Assembly (NCBI RefSeq): GCF_003614885.1
Contig: NZ_QZMS01000007.1
Location: forward strand, 1,178,001-1,242,000
Direction: 5' to 3'
Length of the DNA stretch: 64,000 nucleotides
Source: Photobacterium salinisoli
Lineage (GTDB): Bacteria > Pseudomonadota > Gammaproteobacteria > Enterobacterales > Vibrionaceae
The notes under the pieces: generated by a model
Databases searched by the model: none
The model's input: the letters and a program-made list of their open reading frames with translations, nothing else
Told to the model about the DNA's origin: nothing
Position numbers and translations under genes: made by a program
Shown here: positions 45,286 through 52,691 of the stretch, in pieces
How the letters are laid out: each line of letters opens with the position of its first letter
How positions within the stretch are numbered: the first letter of the stretch is position 1

Positions 45286-45301
45286 GGGGGAGTCCATGTA
45301 G

Positions 45302-45420
45302 CCGCATTAAGGTGTGAGCAACGCAATACAAAGGTTGCCGCATTGCACCGTAAACACAAAAGCCACTGCATACCAAAACCGCCACGCGTTGCGAATCACG
45401 CTTAAATGCTTTGTTGTACG
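45302..45420 (-). repeat. VCR-like attC site, nearly complete, interrupted by the IS at its R' end
   Basis: The site runs (minus strand) from ACAACAAAGC through GCGTGATTCGCAACGCGTGG, a long variable middle and GCAACGCAAT-like arms to CACCTTAATGCGGC, where the IS begins. The GTTATAACC that would complete R' lies on the other side of the IS at 43943-43951. Paired arms around CAACGC/GCGTTG are visible. It follows the small cassette frame at 45422. Confidence 0.85.
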
Positions 45421-45421
45421 C

Positions 45422-45685
45422 TCACACCGATGTACCGATTTTAAGCCAAGCCCCACTTTGAATACACGATATTTTCGTGGCCTGGCTCGCTTTTGTGAGA
45501 CTAAGACTTTCAGCGTTTTTGATTGAAGCGCTACAGAACAGATAACGCCAAAGAAAATGGCCTTTCAACAAATGAAATAGCTTTTGAAAAGACAAACTGA
45601 CAGAGCGGAATTTCAGCGACAACGATAGTTTCAATTTACCCCGCTTTAGCAGCGAAGAGATCGGACAACGCATACAAAAGGCCAA
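45422..45685 (-). CDS. Small cassette frame of unknown function
   Basis: An 87-residue frame (MAFCMRCPISSLLKRGKLKL...LKIGTSV) fills the DNA between two attC sites and stops just before the VCR-like site. It is Leu/Ser/Lys-rich with no domain. Short frames of this kind are common in Vibrio cassettes. No good Shine-Dalgarno is seen, so translation is uncertain. Confidence 0.4.
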   Translation of the reverse strand: MAFCMRCPISSLLKRGKLKLSLSLKFRSVSLSFQKLFHLLKGHFLWRYLFCSASIKNAESLSLTKASQATKISCIQSGAWLKIGTSV

Positions 45686-45728
45686 TGAGAAAAACAGAAC
45701 AATTTACACTGAAAAACAACAACGCGTA

Positions 45729-45779
45729 TAACGCCTCAATCAGCCGACGCGTCAGCGGTCGGCTGGATTGACTTGTTAG
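45729..45779 (-). repeat. Short attC site of a non-VCR type
   Basis: A compact imperfect palindrome (AACGCCTCAATCAGCCGAC facing GTCGGCTGGATTGACTTGTTAG, about 51 bases). It is the short, highly symmetric attC type met in cassettes of Xanthomonas/Pseudomonas and many environmental integrons, unlike the 120-base VCR type next to it. The PIN-like gene stops inside it. Confidence 0.85.
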
Positions 45780-46704
45780 CCTCTCGTGTGACCAAAATGG
45801 GGGAAGTTCCTATACATTTATATCCGTAGATGGCTTTTGCTCTTTTTATCAAACGCTTATCCTCTGATAGGATTGCTGAGCAGTACGCACCCATTGCTAT
45901 ATGGCCGGCATCGCTTCTTACGTTATGAATTTTATTTAGTTTTCGGCATTTTTTCTCTGCTTGAAAACCTAAAATATCAAGTACCGCATTGCATCCGATT
46001 ATTCCGAGATACATCGGCCAGGACTCGTAACCTTGCTTTTCAATAGGATCAAAGCCAAAAAATTGATCGCAACTAATCTCAGCTCCCTGCATTGTTGGAG
46101 ATATTATTTCCCATATTTTTTCGATCTCCTTTTCTCCGGAGATGCTACCGATAGCGCCTTTCTCATCGCCAAAAGCCGCCCGAGTTTTCTCTATATCATT
46201 TCCATTCAAGATCATTTCATCGATCATGGAATCAAATTTGGGCTTTATAGACTTAACTTTGCCGATCATTTCGGTAGTATCAAAAGGCAACTCAGAAGTT
46301 AGACTGAGAATTTGGTGTGCGAATTTTTCGGATAGATCCTTTAATGGCCCTTCGTCTCCGCCACCGTTAACCCAAACCTGAAATGGGTCAAAAAGAGTAT
46401 CGTCGAAATCCACATCTCTGTTTGCCTCAATATAGGCATCATAATGCTGATGAGGGGTTCCGCTCTCATTTAACCGGGCTTCACCAGTAATCTTCCAGTT
46501 CTCGTCGAGAACAAGATCCAATAATTTTGCATCTATAGCATCGAGTACATCTAAATATTTCGCGGGTTCATCAGAACGTCTAATCTCCGCAAAGTGTTCC
46601 TTTGAGTAAACCCAAGTTACATCATCCCGCTTAGCTAGGCTGATAATGCCCTGCAACTGCAGTCCGATGATATTCTGATCGATGTAAATTAAAGGCTTAC
46701 TCAT
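45736..46704 (-). CDS. PIN-like-domain cassette protein
   Basis: A 322-residue protein. The start MSKPLIYIDQNIIG has an early Asp, and the C-terminal SDAGHIAMGAYCSAILSEDKRLIKRAKAIYGYKCI resembles the distal acidic part of PIN nucleases (an xDxxH plus SEDKRL pattern). The middle is unique. The tail ANKSIQPTADASAD is translated from the attC site itself, which proves the cassette nature of the gene. GGAG precedes the ATG. RNase or toxin function is a suggestion only; no antitoxin gene is obvious. Confidence 0.75.
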   Translation of the reverse strand: MSKPLIYIDQNIIGLQLQGIISLAKRDDVTWVYSKEHFAEIRRSDEPAKYLDVLDAIDAKLLDLVLDENWKITGEARLNESGTPHQHYDAYIEANRDVDFDDTLFDPFQVWVNGGGDEGPLKDLSEKFAHQILSLTSELPFDTTEMIGKVKSIKPKFDSMIDEMILNGNDIEKTRAAFGDEKGAIGSISGEKEIEKIWEIISPTMQGAEISCDQFFGFDPIEKQGYESWPMYLGIIGCNAVLDILGFQAEKKCRKLNKIHNVRSDAGHIAMGAYCSAILSEDKRLIKRAKAIYGYKCIGTSPILVTREANKSIQPTADASAD

Positions 46705-46727
46705 AAGTCTCCATGGAGGCTAAAATT

Positions 46728-46826
46728 TTATTCAACGACATCATGTCGTATAACTCTGTCGTATATTTCTTCACTTAAATTAACACGCAACCATTTGGTA
46801 TAAAACAAAAAATCGAACTTTATCAT
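46728..46826 (-). CDS. Candidate 32-residue small ORF between two palindromes
   Basis: ATG at 46826 has GAGG 4 bases upstream. The product begins MIKFDFLFYTKWLRVNLSEE and ends IRHDVVE. The stop lies 23 bases before the PIN-like gene's ATG. It could be a leader peptide, a truncated antitoxin or a chance frame. The last codons overlap a palindrome. Confidence 0.4.
   Translation of the reverse strand: MIKFDFLFYTKWLRVNLSEEIYDRVIRHDVVE
46735..46749. promoter_or_regulatory. Palindrome, copy 1 (possible operator)
   Basis: ACGACAT-C-ATGTCGT, a perfect 15-bp dyad 30 bases upstream of the PIN-like gene. Its arms are identical to the inner arms of the larger palindrome at 46843. Confidence 0.55.
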
Positions 46827-46842
46827 ATAGCCTCATCACTAA

Positions 46843-46867
46843 GATATACGACATGATGTCGTATATC
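46843..46867. promoter_or_regulatory. Palindrome, copy 2 (25-bp perfect dyad, possible operator)
   Basis: GATATACGACAT, one central G, then the exact reverse complement. It lies 113 bases (centre to centre) from copy 1. A half site GTCGTATAT at 46759-46767 lies between them. Confidence 0.6.
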
Positions 46868-47140
46868 TCGATTTTGTATCAATTTCTATGTAACTGATTC
46901 ACATATGATTTCATCATTCATGTTCGTTGCATCGTAAATCAGTGACAAGTGATTCGAAATAATAAAGCGATATTCTATCGTCTCAGATCTGTTCTTCACC
47001 AGACACGCTACCGCCCTTCACATTGAAGTAAATGGCATGATGGAAATTTGACGCTTTGACATGATATTCAGATATGGCTGCTGTTTCACGCTTTGATGAG
47101 ATTTTGATTGCATATCTGTGCATTGGGGCAGGTTCTGCGG
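46868..47140. other. Intergenic region between cassette cluster and copper operon
   Basis: No gene is seen. If an integrase gene once bordered the cluster it would be expected near here, but no trace of a tyrosine recombinase frame is visible. Confidence 0.5.
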
Positions 47141-47142
47141 CA

Positions 47143-47167
47143 ATAAAAAAGGAGGCAGTGCCTCCTT
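47143..47167 (-). terminator. Rho-independent terminator of the copper operon
   Basis: Stem AAGGAGGC/GCCTCCTT with a 3-base loop, followed on the minus strand by TTTTTTATTG. It lies 36 bases after the cupredoxin gene. Confidence 0.9.
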
Positions 47168-47202
47168 AAGTGGGTAGCGTTCAAGCTGTTGATAGGGTTG
47201 GA

Positions 47203-47751
47203 TTACTGCACCATGATGCTCTTCACCATGCCAGCTTCAGCATGGCCGGGAATATTGCAGGCGAGCTCAACATCGGGTTCACCGTGGAAGTGCCAGAGCA
47301 GGGTTTTGGCTTTACCCGGTTTCACCGTCACGGTTGAACCGCTGTCGTGATCATGGCCGGTTGTCATTTTGCGCATCATTTCCCTGTGTTTCAGTTGCTC
47401 TTCAATTGAGCCGATGGAGAACTCGTGGTCAATTTTGCCAGTGTTCATCACCACAAACTGCACCACGTCGTTCGCTTCGATCTGTACGTCTTTTTTGAAG
47501 CGGATCTTCATGTCGTCTGACAAAATAACGTGGACCACTTTGTCGGGTTTCGCGCCTTTAGCGGGCATGCCGACGTCAGACATGCCTGCCATGTTCATAC
47601 CATCCATGCTCATCCCCGAATGATCCATTTTACTGTGGTCCATTTTTGAATGATCCATCGAACCGTGGTCCATTGAACCGTGGCCCATTTCGTCGGCAAG
47701 GACAGTCGTCGAGGCCAGTGTCATGATCAATGCAAGTACTGTTTTTTTCAT
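47203..47751 (-). CDS. Periplasmic cupredoxin-like copper-resistance protein with Met/His-rich N-terminus
   Basis: A 182-residue secreted protein (signal MKKTVLALIMTLASTTVLA). After the signal comes a repeat tract of HGSMDH/HSKMDH units (about residues 22-50), a flexible copper sponge. A cupredoxin domain follows with the type-1 ligands His in KIDHEFSIG, Cys in ELACNIPGH, then His and Met in GHAEAGM. It resembles the CopI-type periplasmic copper proteins of vibrios. It is last in the operon, 86 bases after cusA. AAGGA precedes the ATG at 47751. Confidence 0.87.
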   Translation of the reverse strand: MKKTVLALIMTLASTTVLADEMGHGSMDHGSMDHSKMDHSKMDHSGMSMDGMNMAGMSDVGMPAKGAKPDKVVHVILSDDMKIRFKKDVQIEANDVVQFVVMNTGKIDHEFSIGSIEEQLKHREMMRKMTTGHDHDSGSTVTVKPGKAKTLLWHFHGEPDVELACNIPGHAEAGMVKSIMVQ

Positions 47752-47837
47752 CTGTATTTCCTTTCTGTTTTGCAAAATTATTCTGATGTGTTTACGTTTT
47801 TACCTTTCTCCCGCCAGGCAGGAGAGCCCAAAGACAG

Positions 47838-50800
47838 TTAACTGATTGATACCACTTCGCGCTGCTTCCATAGTTTGAAAATGGCGGGCAGCACAAGCAA
47901 AGTAAGGATCAAGGCTGACGCCATTCCGCCAATCATAGGTGCAGCAATACGCTGCATGACTTCCGATCCGGTACCCGAGCCATACATGATGGGAATTAAG
48001 CCGATGATGACGGTGATAACTGTCATCATCACAGGGCGGACACGCAGCCCGGCCCCTTCCCGGATGGCGTCGGTCAGATCCTGTGCCTGCAAGTGATTTT
48101 GCTGCTCTTCTGCCTGTAATTTACGCCAGTGCCATGCCTGATTGAGGTACACCAGCATGATGACGCCAATCTCTACTGCCACGCCTGCCAATGCTATAAA
48201 CCCGACGCCTACTGCAATAGAGAAATTGTATTGCAGCAGATACATCAGCCAGACGCCGCCTACCATCGCCAGCGGCAGCGTGGCCATAATGACCAGCACT
48301 TCCCCTACCCGACGGAAGCTGAAATACAGCAGCAGCATAATGATCATCAGCGTGACAGGCGTGACCACACTGAGTTTTGCCTTAGCCCGCTCCATGTATT
48401 CATACTGCCCGGACCAGGTCAGTGAATAACCTGCTGGCAGCGACAGTTCGCGCGCAACAAGCGCTCTGGCTTCGGCAACATAAGACCCCAGATCGCGATC
48501 TTCAATATCCACAAACACCCAGCCGTTGGGACGCGCATTTTCTGTCTTAATCATCGGCGGGCCGTCTTCATAACGGATATCGGCCACATCAGCGAGAGCG
48601 ATTCGGGCACCATTGGGCGTGACCAATGGCAGATTCTGCAGTTTCACCACGGAATCCCGGTAGTCCTGCGGGTAGCGGACATTGATCGGATAGCGCTCCA
48701 GCCCCTCAATGGTTTCACCGACATCCATGCCGCCTATTGCAGAAGCAATCACCTGCTGAACATCCTGAATATTCAATCCGTAACGCGCAGCCTGGCGACG
48801 TTGAATATCAATAGTGACATAGCGCCCGCCGGCAACCCGCTCGGCATAGACAGAAGCCGTTCCCGGAATCGCGTTGAGGATGGGCTCAATCTGCGCGCCT
48901 ATCTTCTCAATCACTTTCAGATCCGGGCCGGCAATCTTGATCCCGATCGGCGTTTTTATCCCGGTCGCGAGCATATCGATGCGGGTTTTTATCGGCATCA
49001 CCCAGGCATTGGTCAGGCCGGGAAACTGCACCAGATCGTCGAAGGTTTTGCGGAGCGATTCCGTTGTCACGCCCTCACGCCACTGATCGCGCGGTTTGAG
49101 CTGAATCACAGTTTCTATCATGGTCAGCGGGGCCGGGTCGGTCGCGGTTTCTGCCCGGCCAATCTTGCCCCACACGGTTTCCACTTCCGGTACGGTTTTA
49201 ATCAGCTTGTTGGTTTGCTGCAGTAACTCACGCGCCTTGCCAATTGAAATACCCGGATAGGTAGTTGGCATGTACATCAGATCTCCCTCGTCCAGGGGCG
49301 GAATGAACTCACTGCCCATTCTGGAGGCCGGATAGTAGGCTGATGCCAGCAGTGCCAGCGCCACTACAATCACGGTTTTAGGATAACTCAGGCTGAGATT
49401 CAGTAATGGCCGATACAAAGCCACCAGCCCACGGTTGGCCGGGTTTTTGTGCTCAGGCAACACCTTACCGCGAATAAAGTACCCCATCAGCACCGGAACC
49501 AGAGTGATCGCCAGTCCGGCGGCGGCGGCCATCGCATACGTTTTGGTGTAGGCCAGCGGCGAGAACATCTTGCCTTCCTGTCCTTCCAGCGCGAACACAG
49601 GCACAAAGCTCAGGGTAATAATCAGCAACGAGAAAAACAAAGGCGCACCGACCTCTTCCGCCGCTTTGCCGATCACCTGCCAGCGGTTCTCATCTGTCAG
49701 CGGTGTCCGCTCAATGTGTTTGTGCACATTCTCAATCATGACAATCGCCCCATCGACCATCGCCCCGATGGCAATCGCAATGCCGCCGAGCGACATGATA
49801 TTGGCGTTGATCCCCTGCCAGTGCATCACAACAAAGGCTGCTAAAATGCCGACGGGCAAACTGATGGCAATCACCAGTGATGAGCGGATATGAAACAGGA
49901 AGATGGCACAGACAACAGCCACTACGATGAATTCTTCCGCCAGTTTCTGCCACAGATTCTCAACAGCGGCGTTAATCAGAGTGGAACGGTCATAGGTGGC
50001 GACGATCTCAACACCATCCGGCAAGCTGCGCTGCAACTCGGTCAGCTTGTCTTTAACGGCATCTATCACCTGACTGGCGTTCTCGCCATAGCGCATCACA
50101 ATCACGCCACCAACCGCTTCACCTTCGCCGTTCAGCTCTGAAATGCCGCGTCGCATCTGCGGGCCAATGTTGATATCAGCGATATCTCCCAACAGCAAGG
50201 GAGTACCCTTGGCTGTGGTTTTCAATGGCAACGCTTTGAGATCGTCAACGCCGGTCAGGTAACCACTTGTTCTGACCATGTGCTCAGCTTCAGCCACTTC
50301 GATAACTGACGCACCGACTTCCTGATTGCCCCGCTGAATAGCGTTATTGACCTGCTGGAGCGTCAAACCGTAAGCGCGCAACTTGGCTGGATCAATCTGT
50401 ACCTGATACTGCTTCACCATACCGCCGACTGTGGCCACTTCTGACACGCCGTTGACGGTTTGCAGTTCATACTTCAGAAACCAGTCCTGCAGACTGCGCA
50501 GCTCAGCAAGATCGTGCTGGCCGGTTTTATCCTGCAGCACATAGCTGTACACCCAGCCCACACCGGTCGCGTCCGGGCCCAGAGTCGGTTTTGCATTTGC
50601 CGGCAACTTAGGCGCAACCTGGCTGAGGTATTCCAGCACCCGCGAACGTGCCCAGTACATGTCGGTATCATCGTTGAAAATGATATAAACGTACGAATCT
50701 CCAAAGAAGGAATAGCCGCGAACCGTGTCGGCACCCGGCACCGCCAGCATGGCGGTGGTCAGCGGATAAGTCACCTGATCTTCGACCACCTGCGGTGCCT

Positions 50801-50966
50801 GTCCCGGGTAGCTGGTTTTGATGATCACCTGTACATCGGATAAATCCGGCAGTGCATCAACCGGGGTATTTTTGACGCTGTACAGGCCCGCCAGCGTCAG
50901 GAACAGGGCTGCTATCAGCACCAGAAAACGGTTGTGCAGTGACCAGCGTATAATGGCGCCTATCAT
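47838..50966 (-). CDS. cusA: Heavy-metal RND efflux pump CusA
   Basis: A 1042-residue HME-RND transporter. It starts MIGAIIRWSLHNRFLVLIAALF, has VDALPDLSDVQVIIKTSYPGQAPQVVEDQVTYPLTTAMLAVPG, the TM4 proton-relay Asp in GAMVDGAIVMIENVHKH (about residue 405), and MGSEFIPPLDEGDLMYMPTTYPGIS. Methionines in this last stretch agree with Cu(I)/Ag(I) rather than Zn/Co specificity. It is coupled to cusB by a 4-base ATGA overlap. It takes Cu(I) from the periplasm and drives it through CusC. Confidence 0.95.
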   Translation of the reverse strand: MIGAIIRWSLHNRFLVLIAALFLTLAGLYSVKNTPVDALPDLSDVQVIIKTSYPGQAPQVVEDQVTYPLTTAMLAVPGADTVRGYSFFGDSYVYIIFNDDTDMYWARSRVLEYLSQVAPKLPANAKPTLGPDATGVGWVYSYVLQDKTGQHDLAELRSLQDWFLKYELQTVNGVSEVATVGGMVKQYQVQIDPAKLRAYGLTLQQVNNAIQRGNQEVGASVIEVAEAEHMVRTSGYLTGVDDLKALPLKTTAKGTPLLLGDIADINIGPQMRRGISELNGEGEAVGGVIVMRYGENASQVIDAVKDKLTELQRSLPDGVEIVATYDRSTLINAAVENLWQKLAEEFIVVAVVCAIFLFHIRSSLVIAISLPVGILAAFVVMHWQGINANIMSLGGIAIAIGAMVDGAIVMIENVHKHIERTPLTDENRWQVIGKAAEEVGAPLFFSLLIITLSFVPVFALEGQEGKMFSPLAYTKTYAMAAAAGLAITLVPVLMGYFIRGKVLPEHKNPANRGLVALYRPLLNLSLSYPKTVIVVALALLASAYYPASRMGSEFIPPLDEGDLMYMPTTYPGISIGKARELLQQTNKLIKTVPEVETVWGKIGRAETATDPAPLTMIETVIQLKPRDQWREGVTTESLRKTFDDLVQFPGLTNAWVMPIKTRIDMLATGIKTPIGIKIAGPDLKVIEKIGAQIEPILNAIPGTASVYAERVAGGRYVTIDIQRRQAARYGLNIQDVQQVIASAIGGMDVGETIEGLERYPINVRYPQDYRDSVVKLQNLPLVTPNGARIALADVADIRYEDGPPMIKTENARPNGWVFVDIEDRDLGSYVAEARALVARELSLPAGYSLTWSGQYEYMERAKAKLSVVTPVTLMIIMLLLYFSFRRVGEVLVIMATLPLAMVGGVWLMYLLQYNFSIAVGVGFIALAGVAVEIGVIMLVYLNQAWHWRKLQAEEQQNHLQAQDLTDAIREGAGLRVRPVMMTVITVIIGLIPIMYGSGTGSEVMQRIAAPMIGGMASALILTLLVLPAIFKLWKQREVVSIS

Positions 50967-52672
50967 TGCTCACCCCCGGCCGCATCCAGTTGTTTCAGGG
51001 TGTAATCACTGCCGTTGCGGACAATCAGAAAGCGGACGGTCTGTCCTTCTGTGAACGCAGACAGATCGATACTGTCATCCACAGTGAAGTTCATTTCACC
51101 CGGCTGCCATTGCCATTCGGGCACAGCTGAATGTGACAGGGTTATCATGCCGAACTCTGCCATCAGCATGGTAATATTGCCTCTGACCCAGATTTCCTGG
51201 GCAACGGGCTGATCCTTGACCTTGAAATCCACCACCTGATACTGGCCGGATTCTAACTTGGCAATTTCGAACTCCAGTGTCTGTCCTGTCTTCAGCGGCG
51301 CCATTTCCAGATTGTCAGCCAGGGTGAAATTCATCACCATGCCCGGCCAGTTCCATTCCGGTACGGGCTGATGGTTGATCGTCAACATCTTGTGATCAGC
51401 CATCACCTCAGTAATTTCACCGGTTGCCCAGACTGTGGTTTGTTCAGGTTCAACACCATTGATCCGTGCCAGATCGGCCGACTGGCTGGATTCTGAATCC
51501 AATAAGAAATGGGCAGAAGTCACGACACGGTCTTGCAGGCTTAACCCTTGCAGAACTTCAATGTATTCTGCCGCCTGACGTCCCACCGCTATACGGGCAG
51601 AACGGTATTTCCCCTCACCTTCTGACAGCACAACGCGCGTCATGCCGCCGGATCGAATGACCGCGGATGCCGGAATCGCCATCACCGCTTTGTCTGTCTC
51701 AGGCTCCAGCACAATATTGGCAAACATATTGGGTTTGAGTTCGCCCCCAGCATTATCGAAATTCAACCGCATCCGCAAAGTGCGGGTGGCTGGGTCAAGA
51801 ATGGGGTACACATAATCCACACGCCCCTGCCATTCTTTACCCGGCAGGGCTTCCAGCGTCATGGTGGCTTTACTGCCTGTCGTTATCCAATGCGCCTGGC
51901 GTTCAAACACCTCGGCATCCACCCAGACAGTATTCAGCGGGCCTGCACTGATGACCGACTGCGCTGGTGAGAGATAGGCCCCTTCACGAACATTCAGGCT
52001 AGCAATCACCCCGTTCGCCGGGGCCTTCACTTTCACTGTCTGCAGGGCTTTTCCGCTTCTGGCAATGGCCTGAATTTGCGCCTTGTCGACCCCCAGTGAC
52101 ACCAAACGCTCATAGGCGCCTTTGATAAGACCATCACGCTTAGTGCGGTATGCATTCAATAGCTCTTCCTGCGCTTTGACCAGTTCCGGCGAATACAGGG
52201 TAAACAGCACATCCCCTTGCTTCACCTGCTCACCAACCGCATTGATATAAAGGTTCTCCACCCAGCCACTGACACGGACATTGATTTGCCACAAGTGTCT
52301 TTCATCGAAAGCGACATATCCGACGGTTTCTATTCTGGGCGTCAGTGGCTGAACAGACACCGCGGCCGTTTTCACACCAAGGTTGTTTTCCACCGCCGGA
52401 TCAATGCGTACCGTGCCCGGTTTACTCTTCGCACCGCCTTCGTCTTCTTCATAAACCGGGATCAGATCCATGCCCATCGGCGACTTCCCCGGCTGATCCC
52501 GCCGATAGTTCGGATCCATAGGTGCCACCCAGTACAACGGGGCTTTGGGTATATTCGCTGATGAGTCGCTGCTATTGGCTGACAGATCATGACCACTGAG
52601 GTATTGACTGCCGACATAGCCGATTGCACTTCCGACTAACAGCGCCAGTACAGTGATTGTGATTGTTTTCAT
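50963..52672 (-). CDS. cusB: CusB periplasmic adaptor with two C-terminal CusF-like domains
   Basis: From the ATG at 52672 the protein has 569 residues: an N-terminal anchor, the metal-binding entry YWVAPMDPNYRRDQPGKSPMGMDLIPVYE, barrel-sandwich and helical hairpin regions (to about 410), then two CusF-like OB domains. The first (VMADHKMLTINHQPVPEWNWPGMVMNF) has the copper ligands His, Trp, Met, Met. The second (MITLSHSAVPEWQWQPGEMNF) keeps His and Trp but only one Met. CusF is normally a separate chaperone. It joins CusA to CusC. Confidence 0.93.
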   Translation of the reverse strand: MKTITITVLALLVGSAIGYVGSQYLSGHDLSANSSDSSANIPKAPLYWVAPMDPNYRRDQPGKSPMGMDLIPVYEEDEGGAKSKPGTVRIDPAVENNLGVKTAAVSVQPLTPRIETVGYVAFDERHLWQINVRVSGWVENLYINAVGEQVKQGDVLFTLYSPELVKAQEELLNAYRTKRDGLIKGAYERLVSLGVDKAQIQAIARSGKALQTVKVKAPANGVIASLNVREGAYLSPAQSVISAGPLNTVWVDAEVFERQAHWITTGSKATMTLEALPGKEWQGRVDYVYPILDPATRTLRMRLNFDNAGGELKPNMFANIVLEPETDKAVMAIPASAVIRSGGMTRVVLSEGEGKYRSARIAVGRQAAEYIEVLQGLSLQDRVVTSAHFLLDSESSQSADLARINGVEPEQTTVWATGEITEVMADHKMLTINHQPVPEWNWPGMVMNFTLADNLEMAPLKTGQTLEFEIAKLESGQYQVVDFKVKDQPVAQEIWVRGNITMLMAEFGMITLSHSAVPEWQWQPGEMNFTVDDSIDLSAFTEGQTVRFLIVRNGSDYTLKQLDAAGGEQ

Positions 52673-52691
52673 TGTTATTCTCCTTGGTCTG

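Larger units (their letters stand above)
43952..45300 (+). mobile_element. Complete IS1111-group IS110-family element inserted in an attC site
   Basis: Subterminal inverted repeats GGACTCCCCC (43963-43972) and GGGGGAGTCC (45286-45295) bound a DEDD transposase gene and a long 3' noncoding segment. The flanks, GGTTATAAC on the left and GCCGCATTAAGGTGTG on the right, join to a normal VCR-like attC end. The element therefore sits at the recombination point of attC, the known target of the IS1111-attC group. Exact termini are uncertain by a few bases. Confidence 0.88.

Noticed and set aside
46735..46867. Palindromes considered as LexA boxes
   Set aside because: They lack the CTG-N10-CAG pattern; the core is ACGACAT/ATGTCGT.
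46705..47202. Search for an integron integrase beside the first cassette
   Set aside because: No tyrosine-recombinase frame or remnant is visible on either strand here.
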